The position numbers and the translations under genes are program-made. This document shows positions 1 to 7,234 of a stretch of 23,178 nucleotides of DNA, in pieces. Every line of letters begins with the position of its first letter. Positions within the stretch are counted from its first letter, which is position 1. This stretch comes from an uncultured Muribaculaceae bacterium (GTDB taxonomy: Bacteria > Bacteroidota > Bacteroidia > Bacteroidales > Muribaculaceae): contig CAJUMI010000036.1 of NCBI GenBank assembly GCA_910587545.1, forward strand, positions 1 through 23,178, given 5' to 3'. Under the pieces are notes generated by a model, which ran no database searches, was not told the DNA's origin, and worked only from the letters and a program-made list of their open reading frames with translations.

Positions 1-2
1 GT

Positions 3-698
3 GCCGGCTATGCTTTGACCGGAGCACTTGCCGGCGGCGCAGGAGCTGCGGCTGGCGTGGCGGCTGCGGTAGGTGTCAGCAGTATGCTTGGCGTGTCAGC
101 CACTACATTGGCGGGTGGCTCTACGGGCTTTTTGTCCGGAGCAAAAGTTGGGGCGGCAAACGGTATGGTGAGCGGTTTTTTGTTGGATACTTCCAATTCG
201 TTATTGGAGGGAAACAGCATTGGAACCGCTTTGAATAAAGGAATATTCGGAGCCGCAACAGGCGGAACTGTCGGCAGCATAGCCGGCGGCCTGACCGGTG
301 GTGTGCATGCTCTCAGGCAGGGCAAGGATTTTTGGAGTGGAAAGGATATAAGCAGATATAAATCCATCGGTTATGGGAACTCCTTATCTACTGCGAATAA
401 TGATAATACCTACTCAGTTTATCAAGGTCTTTATGACGAAGGTAATGTAAGATATATAGGTATCACTAAACGAGAGCCGGAAATAAGATTCGCTGAACAT
501 TATCGGTCTGGAACGAATAAAGCGGGGTTGCATTATTTTGTTATTGATGGAACGGGACAACTTTCAAAATTACAGGGTCGAATTTGGGAACAAAACTTGA
601 TAAATCAATTTAAAATGATAAAAGATGGTGGGCAGTTATTTAATATGAGGAACGAAATTAATCCAAAATATTGGATTAAGTTTGGCATTAAATTCTAA
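3..698 (+). CDS. C-terminal part of a polymorphic toxin (Rhs/pre-toxin type) with GIY-YIG nuclease tip; 5' end outside window
   Basis: The reading frame is open to the left edge, so only the C-terminal end of a larger protein is seen. The first ~110 residues are Gly/Ala-rich with repeated GG/AG runs, ending in a GKDFWSGKD-like element, as seen just before variable toxin tips in Rhs-type and related proteins. The last ~115 residues carry a GIY-YIG nuclease pattern: Tyr of VYQG (near nt 411-420), Tyr of RYIG (nt 453), Arg of EIRFAEH (nt 486) and Glu of WEQ (nt 588). These match the order of catalytic Tyr, Tyr, Arg and Glu in the family. It likely cleaves nucleic acid in a rival cell. The tip is clearly more AT-rich than the stretch before about nt 345, as expected of exchanged toxin modules. 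The next gene is the presumed immunity gene. Family call is firm; the delivery route is not visible. Confidence 0.8.
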   Translation, partial: AGYALTGALAGGAGAAAGVAAAVGVSSMLGVSATTLAGGSTGFLSGAKVGAANGMVSGFLLDTSNSLLEGNSIGTALNKGIFGAATGGTVGSIAGGLTGGVHALRQGKDFWSGKDISRYKSIGYGNSLSTANNDNTYSVYQGLYDEGNVRYIGITKREPEIRFAEHYRSGTNKAGLHYFVIDGTGQLSKLQGRIWEQNLINQFKMIKDGGQLFNMRNEINPKYWIKFGIKF

Positions 699-711
699 TT
701 CAAATATAATT

Positions 712-1500
712 ATGGCAAAGCGAATAGTGACGAAAATTGGGAATGTATTCTGTGCGGAAATAGATAATGAATTCAAATGTTATTTCCAATATATTTCTAA
801 CGATTTGTATAATTTGAACAGTTCGGTTATACGGGTATTCAAAAAGCGCTACCCAATGGACAGTAATCCAACGATCGACCAAATCATCAATGACGAGGTC
901 GCCTTTTATGCACACACTATATTGAGGTTTGGAATCCAATTTAATGCGTGGTATAAAATTGGAAAATCAACTGAAATTGGCGAGAAAGAATTAAAAAAGG
1001 TGTATTTTTGTCAGACACAAGACCATGAAGCTGTCTTTAATCCATTCCCTGAATTAATCTGGGTAGATCCATTGAAAAACTGGTATTTATGGCATGTAAA
1101 TGAAGAACATCAAAGAATCGGGAAATTGCCAAAAAAATATTGGACAATTGTTGAACCCGGGGGTGTAATACCATACATAGATATCATAAATCGTATGCGA
1201 TATGGTTTTTACAAATATGCATCTGTAATGTATGATGTAATCAAGCGTATACCGCTGCCTGACGTGGACGTCTATTTAAAAACGGAAGAAGACGGGATCG
1301 TCACCTATTATCAATTCAAAGGATCTCACGCTGTGAGACAGCTGATTGTCACAGACGGGAAAGAGATCAGGCTGACTGCCGACAATCCCAAAGCCGACGG
1401 ACGGAAGCTGCGAACCGCCGATTTCGGCGACACCAACTGGCGCAATCAGGATTTCATCGAAAAAGACGAATTCGACCGCGCATGGAATGAAAATCGCTGA
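712..1500 (+). CDS. Probable immunity protein (Imm26-like) for the upstream GIY-YIG toxin
   Basis: A 262-residue protein with no signal peptide, starting at ATG 712, 13 nt after the toxin stop. An upstream TTG at 682 would overlap the toxin, and the ATG gives the family-typical N-terminus. The opening (KIGNVFCAEIDNEFKCYF, then SSVIRVFKKRYP) resembles the Imm26 type of immunity proteins that accompany Bacteroidota polymorphic toxins. This is recalled family resemblance, not a search result. Position directly behind the toxin and matching AT-rich composition support the pairing. From about nt 1250 the DNA turns GC-richer and encodes a charged ~80-residue C-terminal segment, suggesting a mosaic gene. 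It presumably binds and blocks the toxin in the cytoplasm. Confidence 0.65.
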   Translation: MAKRIVTKIGNVFCAEIDNEFKCYFQYISNDLYNLNSSVIRVFKKRYPMDSNPTIDQIINDEVAFYAHTILRFGIQFNAWYKIGKSTEIGEKELKKVYFCQTQDHEAVFNPFPELIWVDPLKNWYLWHVNEEHQRIGKLPKKYWTIVEPGGVIPYIDIINRMRYGFYKYASVMYDVIKRIPLPDVDVYLKTEEDGIVTYYQFKGSHAVRQLIVTDGKEIRLTADNPKADGRKLRTADFGDTNWRNQDFIEKDEFDRAWNENR

Positions 1501-1533
1501 AATTAGGCTATCCGAAAAACAGACGATTTAACA

Positions 1534-2106
1534 TTATTGATTATCGTCGGACGAATCGGTCGGGGCGACGAGGGAGAGGGTGTGATCGGGGGCGACGATA
1601 ACCGTTACTATGTCGAAGGGGCGGCCGGCGACTGATGCCGCAGTCGAGTCGGGGTCGAGCGGCAGGCGGATGTCGGCGCGAAAGTCGAGACCGGGGGTGA
1701 GGGCGGCTTTATAGAGGGCTTCCTTGAGGGTCCATGCTCTGAGCAGGAGCGCGTCGGAGAGGCCGTAGACGTTCATCTCTCCGTAGGACAGCACGCGGGG
1801 AGCGACGCGGCGCAACTGATCACGTGGCTGCTCGACGTCGACGCCGACGGTGCGGCGAGCGGAAAAGGCTATGCAGGCGTAGTCGCGGCTATGGGAAACG
1901 GAAAGCGATGCAACGTGGTCGCCGCCATGCGCCTCTACAGAGGGGACACCGTCGGCGTTGTGGACAATGACGGCGCCGGGGCCGAAGGCTTGGCGGACGA
2001 GTGACTCTACCGCCCTACTCTCGGCTTCGCGGCGACCGAGACTGTCGCCGCGGATGATGGGGGCGATGAGCAGGGTGATGTCGTCGAAAGTCAGGCGGCG
2101 TGTCAT
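1534..2106 (-). CDS. 4'-phosphopantetheinyl transferase (Sfp/AcpT superfamily)
   Basis: A 190-residue protein that would transfer 4'-phosphopantetheine from CoA to a serine of a carrier protein in the cytoplasm. Visible family motifs are SHS (residues 71-73), GVDVE (88-92, with metal ligands Asp90 and Glu92) and WTLKEALYK (125-133, with Glu129). The start is the ATG at 2106-2104, overlapping the gldD stop by four bases (ATGA), which is decisive over longer in-frame extensions that would run deep into gldD. In Bacteroidota this gene commonly follows gldE-gldD, so it is probably translated from the same mRNA. Its carrier-protein substrate cannot be told from the window. It ends 33 bp from the convergent immunity gene. 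Confidence 0.9.
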   Translation of the reverse strand: MTRRLTFDDITLLIAPIIRGDSLGRREAESRAVESLVRQAFGPGAVIVHNADGVPSVEAHGGDHVASLSVSHSRDYACIAFSARRTVGVDVEQPRDQLRRVAPRVLSYGEMNVYGLSDALLLRAWTLKEALYKAALTPGLDFRADIRLPLDPDSTAASVAGRPFDIVTVIVAPDHTLSLVAPTDSSDDNQ

Positions 2107-2669
2107 CGGCGGGAAAGGGTTGTGAGAGTGTGGATAAGGTCGCGCTCGACATAGCCGACGGCCGGGGCGAGGGAGTCGATCGGCGAGTCGGGCGCGGCGT
2201 CGCTGAAAAACACTGTGCCGCTGACGACCCACGCCCGACCGTCGTCGGCGACAAACTGCAGCGGGGTCGTGCGCGACTCGGGCGAGGCGACCATGAGCGA
2301 ACGGAAATCGGCCGATGATATCTCACTGCGACGAGCCGGAGCGCCGTCGGCTATGTTGAGGGCCATGCGCTCGGTGCGGTTGGCGACCACGAGGTCGCGG
2401 TCGGCGTCGGTGACGGGTGTGACTGTCAGATGGACAGTGGCGTGAAGGGCCGGGTAGACGATATTGACCCAGCCAGGGCGCGGCCTGGTGACGAGGGCCG
2501 CTGCGTTGACCTCGATATGGACGGGCAGGCTGTCGAGCGCCGCGTAGACCGATCCGGGATCAGTGATGCGGGGGTAGGCCACGGGGCGTGGAACAGGCGC
2601 GGTGGCGCCACGACCGGAGCAGGCCGACAGCAGGGCCGCAAGCATGATTATGATGGGCAGACGGCGCAT
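2103..2669 (-). CDS. gldD: Gliding motility-associated lipoprotein GldD
   Basis: A 188-residue lipoprotein. The N-terminus is a short basic stretch plus hydrophobic core with lipobox LSAC, giving lipidated Cys17. The next segment contains the family-typical RPVAYPRI motif (residues ~28-35). GldD is needed for gliding in Flavobacterium and is retained in many non-gliding Bacteroidota next to gldE, where its role is unclear. The start is the ATG at 2669-2667, which shares one base with the gldE stop (TGATG), and the stop overlaps the PPTase start. The operon order gldE-gldD-PPTase is itself strong evidence. A longer in-frame extension upstream would bury the signal peptide and is rejected. Confidence 0.85.
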   Translation of the reverse strand: MRRLPIIIMLAALLSACSGRGATAPVPRPVAYPRITDPGSVYAALDSLPVHIEVNAAALVTRPRPGWVNIVYPALHATVHLTVTPVTDADRDLVVANRTERMALNIADGAPARRSEISSADFRSLMVASPESRTTPLQFVADDGRAWVVSGTVFFSDAAPDSPIDSLAPAVGYVERDLIHTLTTLSRR

Positions 2670-4009
2670 CAGGCGGTCTGTATTTCGGGCATCACTTTGA
2701 CGCGCACCTCTGTAATGCGGTGGTCGGAGACGTCGAGGATCAGGAAGCGGCAACGGCCGTACACAAGCGGCTCCTTGTCCTTGGGGAAGTCTCCCTTGAT
2801 GGCAAGAAGCATGCCGGCGAGGGTCTCGGCGTCCTCGGTGACCTCGGTGTATTCGTCCTCGTCGAGGCCTGTGACACGGAAAAAGTCGGTGAGAAGGGTG
2901 CGCCCCTCGAATATATATGTGTCGTCGCGCAGACGCTTGTAGGTCTGCTCTTCCTCATCATACTCGTCGACGATGTCGCCGACGATCTCCTCGAGGACGT
3001 CCTCGAGGGTGACTATGCCCTGGGTACCTCCGAACTCGTCGACCACGACGGCCATATGGATCTTTTTCTGGCGGAAGTCTTCGAGCAGGTCGTCGATCAT
3101 TCGCGACTCGGGCACATAGTAAGGCTCACGCAGCAGGCTCTGCCACTCGAAGTCGCCAGGAGTGGAGCCGACATAGGGCAACAGATCGCGGGCATATAGG
3201 ATGCCGCGGACGTTGTCGAGCGTATTCTCGTAGACGGGTAGCCGGGAATATCCGCTTTCGATGACGGTCTTCATCACTTCGTCGAACGAATCGCGGATGT
3301 CGATGTCGGTCACGTCCATGCGTGTGGTCATGATCTCCGAGGCCGTGATGTCGCCGAACCTGAGGATGCCTTCGAGCATGTCTTTGTCGTCGCTCGACGC
3401 CACATCGGTGACCTCGAGTGCCTGGGAAAGCTCCTCGGGTGTGATTTTCTCGGTCTGCTTTGTGACGACGCGGTTGACGATCGATGTCGACCTGACGAGC
3501 AGCCTCGACAGAGGCGAGAACAGCTTCATGAAGAAGTTGATGCCGGGAGCCGCCACGCTCGCCCACCTGACGGGATAGTTGTTGGCGTAGAGTTTTGGCA
3601 ATATCTCGCCGAAAAGCAGGATAAGGAAGGTCAGGATCACGGTCTGAAGAATGAAACTCAGCACCGGATTCATGGAACTGAATACGGGACCCAGCGCGAA
3701 ATTGCAGAGCACGACAATCGTGACGTTGACAAGATTATTGGTGATGAGTATGGTCGCGAGCAATTTCTCGGGACGGGCGAGCAGCCTGAGTATCGGCTCG
3801 CCCTTGCCTGACTCTTCGAGTTCGGCGCATTGCGACTGAGTCAGAGAAAAATACGCGATTTCACTGCCCGAGACAAAGCCGGAGACGACAAGAGCCAGCA
3901 GGGCGATGGTTAGGGCCAGAATTTTTTCGATGCCGAAATCTGCGTCGACGGCGATAGTGTTGAGAAGTAAAAAAAGCGGCTCGCAGGCCGGCAAAGGATC
4001 TATGTCCAA
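2669..4009 (-). CDS. gldE: GldE: DUF21/CBS/CorC-HlyC membrane protein
   Basis: A 446-residue inner-membrane protein. It has a short leader, DUF21-type transmembrane helices (about residues 28-50, 85-110 and 115-145), a paired CBS region (about 215-340, including EIMTTRMDVTDID and HMAVVVDEFGGTQGIVTLED) and a C-terminal CorC/HlyC domain. This is the architecture of CorC-type ion transport proteins and of GldE. No ATG exists in frame upstream of the first helix. The best start is TTG at 4009-4007, giving MDIDPLP, with a stop codon in frame 18 bp further upstream. A promoter -7 box at 4060-4067 fits this start. The usual upstream neighbour ssb is absent; the restriction island lies there instead. 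Confidence 0.88.
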   Translation of the reverse strand: MDIDPLPACEPLFLLLNTIAVDADFGIEKILALTIALLALVVSGFVSGSEIAYFSLTQSQCAELEESGKGEPILRLLARPEKLLATILITNNLVNVTIVVLCNFALGPVFSSMNPVLSFILQTVILTFLILLFGEILPKLYANNYPVRWASVAAPGINFFMKLFSPLSRLLVRSTSIVNRVVTKQTEKITPEELSQALEVTDVASSDDKDMLEGILRFGDITASEIMTTRMDVTDIDIRDSFDEVMKTVIESGYSRLPVYENTLDNVRGILYARDLLPYVGSTPGDFEWQSLLREPYYVPESRMIDDLLEDFRQKKIHMAVVVDEFGGTQGIVTLEDVLEEIVGDIVDEYDEEEQTYKRLRDDTYIFEGRTLLTDFFRVTGLDEDEYTEVTEDAETLAGMLLAIKGDFPKDKEPLVYGRCRFLILDVSDHRITEVRVKVMPEIQTA

Positions 4010-4059
4010 AACAATAAGTATTAGTTAAACAATATTGACCCGGTCGGATGACCGTCGCA

Positions 4060-4067
4060 CAAAGTTA
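4060..4067 (-). promoter_or_regulatory. Bacteroidota -7 promoter box for gldE operon
   Basis: On the minus strand the sequence reads TAACTTTG, a full match to TAnnTTTG, about 50 bases upstream of the TTG start of gldE. A -33 element is weak (ATTG at 4090-4093, 22-bp spacing). A small CGGTC-ATCC-GACCG hairpin lies in the predicted leader. Its presence suggests gldE has its own promoter here. Confidence 0.5.
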
Positions 4068-4204
4068 GTTATAATTTCCGAGAGTGCGACAATCAGCCGC
4101 CGATTAATTTGGAATCAACACAGCAAGAATGAGTTTAAGATATATTTAACTATCATGTGCCAAATTCACGCACACTTGGATGACTATTTTTGTAAAAAAA
4201 TAAT

Positions 4205-4212
4205 TACCTTTG
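4205..4212 (+). promoter_or_regulatory. -7 promoter box of the methyltransferase/nuclease island
   Basis: TACCTTTG matches TAnnTTTG and lies about 55 bases before the first methyltransferase. It is bracketed by two copies of the palindrome TAATTA (4201-4206 and 4216-4221), which could be an operator. No -33 TTTG occurs at the usual 19-21 bp distance; TTTG at 4189-4192 is too close. Confidence 0.4.
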
Positions 4213-4266
4213 TATTAATTAGGCGTATAATGCCCTGGATGCGCTTCGACGCACTATCGAACGAGT

Positions 4267-5280
4267 ATGATCAATATGAAAAAAAATTCCAATGTCAATC
4301 TGCAATCCGCCAAGAATTGCAAGAATGACGAATTTTATACTACATATGAATGTATAGATAAGGAACTGATCAATTACAGCGGGCAGTTCTTTAGAAAGAC
4401 GGTGCTGTGTAATTGCGACGATCCATTCGAATCGAATTTCTGCAAATTCTTCATAGTTAATTTCAACAAATTCGGATTGAAAAGGCTCATTTGCACGTCA
4501 TATAAGTCTTCTCCAATCGCCTGTAAAGAGCTGCCTTTCGACGGCAATAACGGAAATCAAGGGTATTCGTTTATCCTCGACAATGTGAATGAGACGGACA
4601 TCCGTGTCGAGGAGGCACTGTCAATTATAAACAGTGGTTCTTTAAGACAATTGAACGGTAGCGGCGATTTTGCAAGCCAGGAATGCATAGATTATCTGAA
4701 AGAAGCCGATATAGTTGTAACAAATCCTCCTTTCTCACTATTTCGGCCGTTTATCTCACTGCTGGTCGCCTATAAGAAAAAGTTTCTGGTGATAGGGAAC
4801 ATGAATGCTATCACCTATAAAGAAATCTTTCCTCTTATTCAGAACAATGAGGCTTGGCTTGGATATAACAACGGAGATATGGCGTTCAGGGTGCCTGAAA
4901 ACACCGAACCACGGAAAACACGTTTCTGGATTGACGATACAGGGCAGAAATGGAGAAGCCTGGGAAACGCTATGTGGCTGACCAATCTTGACGTGGCATA
5001 CAGACATAAGACAATGACTCTGACGACATCATACAATCCGCTGATACATCGCAAATTTGACAATTACGAGGCAATAAACGTCCCGAAAGTGTCGTTGATT
5101 CCATATAATTATAACGGTGTCATGGCAGTACCTCTCACAATCCTGAACAAGTACAACCCCGACCAGTTCGAGATTGTCGGAGAGGCAAATCACGGATCGG
5201 ACAATCCTTATGATCTGTTTAAGCCGGTGATTGATGGCAAATCGATTTTTAAACGTATTTTAATCAGGGTGAAACGATGA
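4267..5280 (+). CDS. Adenine-specific DNA methyltransferase, M.EcoRI family
   Basis: A 337-residue protein that would transfer a methyl group from S-adenosylmethionine to adenine N6 in DNA. It follows M.EcoRI along its length: DEFYTTYECI near the N-terminus (residue 21 on), CNCDDP (48-53), the catalytic DIVVTNPPF with NPPF at 153-156, then WLTNLD, NYEAINV and NYNGVMAVPLT further on. Length is close to M.EcoRI (about 326). The start is ATG 4267, with ATG 4276 as an alternative. The stop overlaps the next gene's start by four bases (ATGA), so the two methyltransferases are translationally coupled. The family is confident. Whether the target is GAATTC is not known, since the neighbouring genes are unlike R.EcoRI. 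Confidence 0.93.
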   Translation: MINMKKNSNVNLQSAKNCKNDEFYTTYECIDKELINYSGQFFRKTVLCNCDDPFESNFCKFFIVNFNKFGLKRLICTSYKSSPIACKELPFDGNNGNQGYSFILDNVNETDIRVEEALSIINSGSLRQLNGSGDFASQECIDYLKEADIVVTNPPFSLFRPFISLLVAYKKKFLVIGNMNAITYKEIFPLIQNNEAWLGYNNGDMAFRVPENTEPRKTRFWIDDTGQKWRSLGNAMWLTNLDVAYRHKTMTLTTSYNPLIHRKFDNYEAINVPKVSLIPYNYNGVMAVPLTILNKYNPDQFEIVGEANHGSDNPYDLFKPVIDGKSIFKRILIRVKR

Positions 5281-6341
5281 AATTCAAGATACTTGACTTG
5301 TTCTGTGGTGCCGGCGGATTTTCGTGGGGTGTACACAAAAACAGAAATTTCACGACGGTCATAGCCCTTGATTACAATGCACGGGCGGCAGACACCTTCA
5401 AAAGGAATATGCCTGCGGCCACCGTAATAGTTGGCGACATAACCTTTCCGGATGTCAAACGTCGGGTCGTCGCTGAGAGCAAATCACAAGGTGTCAACAT
5501 GATTATCGGCGGCCCGCCCTGCCAGGGCTTCTCTCTTAAAGGCAAAAAACTCGGGCTTGCCGATCCCCGCAACTTCCTGTTCAGAGAATATCTCAACATC
5601 GTGGATGAGCTGCAACCTGAGGTTTTCATCATTGAGAACGTCAAGGCATTGCTCTCGACATCGGCCGGATGGTTCAAACAGGAAATCGTCAATACTATCG
5701 CTGAAATGGGCTACTTTGTCGAGTACGGAGTGATAAACGCATCGGATTTCGGAGTGCCGCAAGCAAGAGAACGCGCGATATTCATCTGCTCCAGATCCAG
5801 ACACATCACCCTGCCCCGGCCTGTCGGAAAACAGACGACAGTCAGGGACGCCATATCAGACCTGGCATATCTGAACTCAGGAGAGGGCGACGAAACACAA
5901 ACTTACAGGACAGAACCGCAGTCTGACTATCAGAAAACTATGAGAGACGGCAGCATTGAGTTGTACAATCATGTGGCGTCAAAACATAAACCAATCGCGA
6001 TAGAGAAGCTGAAACTCATACCGCCTGAAAAGGGCAAGGAATTTCTGCCGCCCGAGATGGTGGGCAGGCAGAAGTTCAAAACAACATGGGGACGACTTGT
6101 ATGGGACGAGCAGTCTCCGACTATCGACACCCGGTTCGACGCAGCATCGAACGGCCGCAACAACCATCCCGAACTGCACAGATCGATCACACCGCGCGAG
6201 GCCGCAAGAATCCAGTCGTTCGACGACAGCTTCAGATTTTTCGGATCGAAAGTATACATCCGCCAGCAGATAGGCAATGCCGTTCCTCCCCTGATGGCCA
6301 AGGCAATAGCAGATCAAATATACTCATTTTATAAATCCTGA
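5277..6341 (+). CDS. C5-cytosine DNA methyltransferase (Dcm/HhaI family)
   Basis: A 354-residue protein methylating cytosine C5 in DNA. Motifs in order are I, LDLFCGAGGFSWG (residues 6-18); IV, GGPPCQGFS with catalytic Cys82; VI, ENV (120-122); VIII, QARER (162-166); and X, QIGNAVPP near the C-terminus. The target recognition region lies roughly between residues 200 and 290. All motifs are intact, so it should be active. It starts inside the stop of the adenine methyltransferase (ATGA). Sequence specificity cannot be read from the sequence alone. In context it is one of two protective methyltransferases of a restriction island, implying that two kinds of methylated base are required or that two specificities share the operon. 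Confidence 0.95.
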   Translation: MKFKILDLFCGAGGFSWGVHKNRNFTTVIALDYNARAADTFKRNMPAATVIVGDITFPDVKRRVVAESKSQGVNMIIGGPPCQGFSLKGKKLGLADPRNFLFREYLNIVDELQPEVFIIENVKALLSTSAGWFKQEIVNTIAEMGYFVEYGVINASDFGVPQARERAIFICSRSRHITLPRPVGKQTTVRDAISDLAYLNSGEGDETQTYRTEPQSDYQKTMRDGSIELYNHVASKHKPIAIEKLKLIPPEKGKEFLPPEMVGRQKFKTTWGRLVWDEQSPTIDTRFDAASNGRNNHPELHRSITPREAARIQSFDDSFRFFGSKVYIRQQIGNAVPPLMAKAIADQIYSFYKS

Positions 6342-6352
6342 CATCCAATCAT

Positions 6353-7234
6353 ATGAACGTAGAAATGGCTTATCTTCTCGGCATGGTTCTCGGTAACGGA
6401 ACCATACAGAGAGGAGACAACAGATCAAGAATAACGATAGATATTCCCCATAAAAATATATGGACAGACGACGGTCTTGAAGCCAAAATCTATGTTCAGG
6501 CCAGTCTGCATGACATCCGCGACATTATCGGACCTCTGATCGGAGCGGAACTTGACAGTTACAGAGAGGAGCACTCGACGAAGATTTCATTCGAGAAGAA
6601 TAATAATGACTATCTGATGAGAGAGATTTTCAGAATGCTGGGTTGGGGCGTCAGACATCAGACAATGGAGTTTTCCGACGAACTTTTCACTATGACGCGC
6701 GATGAGATAAAATCGTTTGTCAGAGGGTTCGCCGATGTCACCGGATATATCAGAAAATCAAATATCGCATTCGGTAAGAAAGGCGCACATAGAGTATATA
6801 TTGAAATTCCCACCAACTGGGATATGGTGATAGGACTCGCAAATCTGCTAAAGTCTATTGATGTTCCGGTTCAGACCATAGATTTCGGGCACCCGAATTT
6901 TCGTGACAGCAAACTCAAGAAATATAACGAGGGCAAACGGAATTACTGGAAGAAAGAACATCAGTTGAAAATCTGGGCCAACGAATTTATGCCCATAGGT
7001 TTTAATATCAGACATAAGCAAGAGGCTCTTGAACGTTTGTCGGGTGAGTTGCTCGAAGTTATGGATCCCGAGAAAACACATAAGTTCTATTGGCAGAGGC
7101 AGACTGGCGGCAAAAAGGAAAAGCCGATACATCCGGAAGAGGAAGAGAATGACGAGAGTCTGCCGCTGTGTATCCGCGGAAAACATTTCAACAAATGGCA
7201 GGAACTTGCAGACACATTGGGTTACCATGAATAA
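6353..7234 (+). CDS. Degenerate two-motif LAGLIDADG-fold protein in restriction island (candidate DNA-recognition subunit)
   Basis: A 293-residue protein with two LAGLIDADG-type helices: AYLLGMVLGNG (residues 6-16) and SFVRGFADVTG (121-131). Each is followed by strand-rich segments and helices, as in single-chain double-motif homing endonucleases. The segment LKIWANEFMPIGFNIRHK (205-222) is also typical of that fold. The catalytic acidic residue just before the last Gly of each motif is replaced: Asn15 in the first and Thr130 in the second. By analogy with WhiA, whose LAGLIDADG domain binds DNA without cutting, this may be a recognition protein rather than a nuclease. A Glu/Asp-rich linker (~261-268) precedes a small C-terminal tail (LPLCIRGKHFNKWQ, 270-283). 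It lies 11 bp after the C5 methyltransferase and overlaps the next gene by 8 bp. Fold call is good; role is inference. Confidence 0.7.
   Translation: MNVEMAYLLGMVLGNGTIQRGDNRSRITIDIPHKNIWTDDGLEAKIYVQASLHDIRDIIGPLIGAELDSYREEHSTKISFEKNNNDYLMREIFRMLGWGVRHQTMEFSDELFTMTRDEIKSFVRGFADVTGYIRKSNIAFGKKGAHRVYIEIPTNWDMVIGLANLLKSIDVPVQTIDFGHPNFRDSKLKKYNEGKRNYWKKEHQLKIWANEFMPIGFNIRHKQEALERLSGELLEVMDPEKTHKFYWQRQTGGKKEKPIHPEEEENDESLPLCIRGKHFNKWQELADTLGYHE

Noticed and set aside
8..367. 119-codon open frame on the minus strand, Ala/Pro-rich
   Set aside because: It is antisense to the Gly/Ala-rich pre-toxin segment, whose GC-rich codons give open frames on the other strand. No family features.
4035..4328. 97-codon plus-strand frame before the adenine methyltransferase
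   Set aside because: It spans the gldE promoter region, the island promoter and the true methyltransferase start in another frame, and shows no domain.
7029..7226. N-terminal extension of the PD-(D/E)XK nuclease
   Set aside because: The extension lies wholly inside the LAGLIDADG-like gene in another frame and reads as Arg/Lys-rich shadow; ATG 7227 begins the recognisable fold.
6353..7234. Free-standing homing endonuclease or intron/intein remnant
   Set aside because: Both methyltransferase genes upstream are uninterrupted, the gene is embedded by close spacing and an overlap in the operon, and the catalytic acidic residues are missing.
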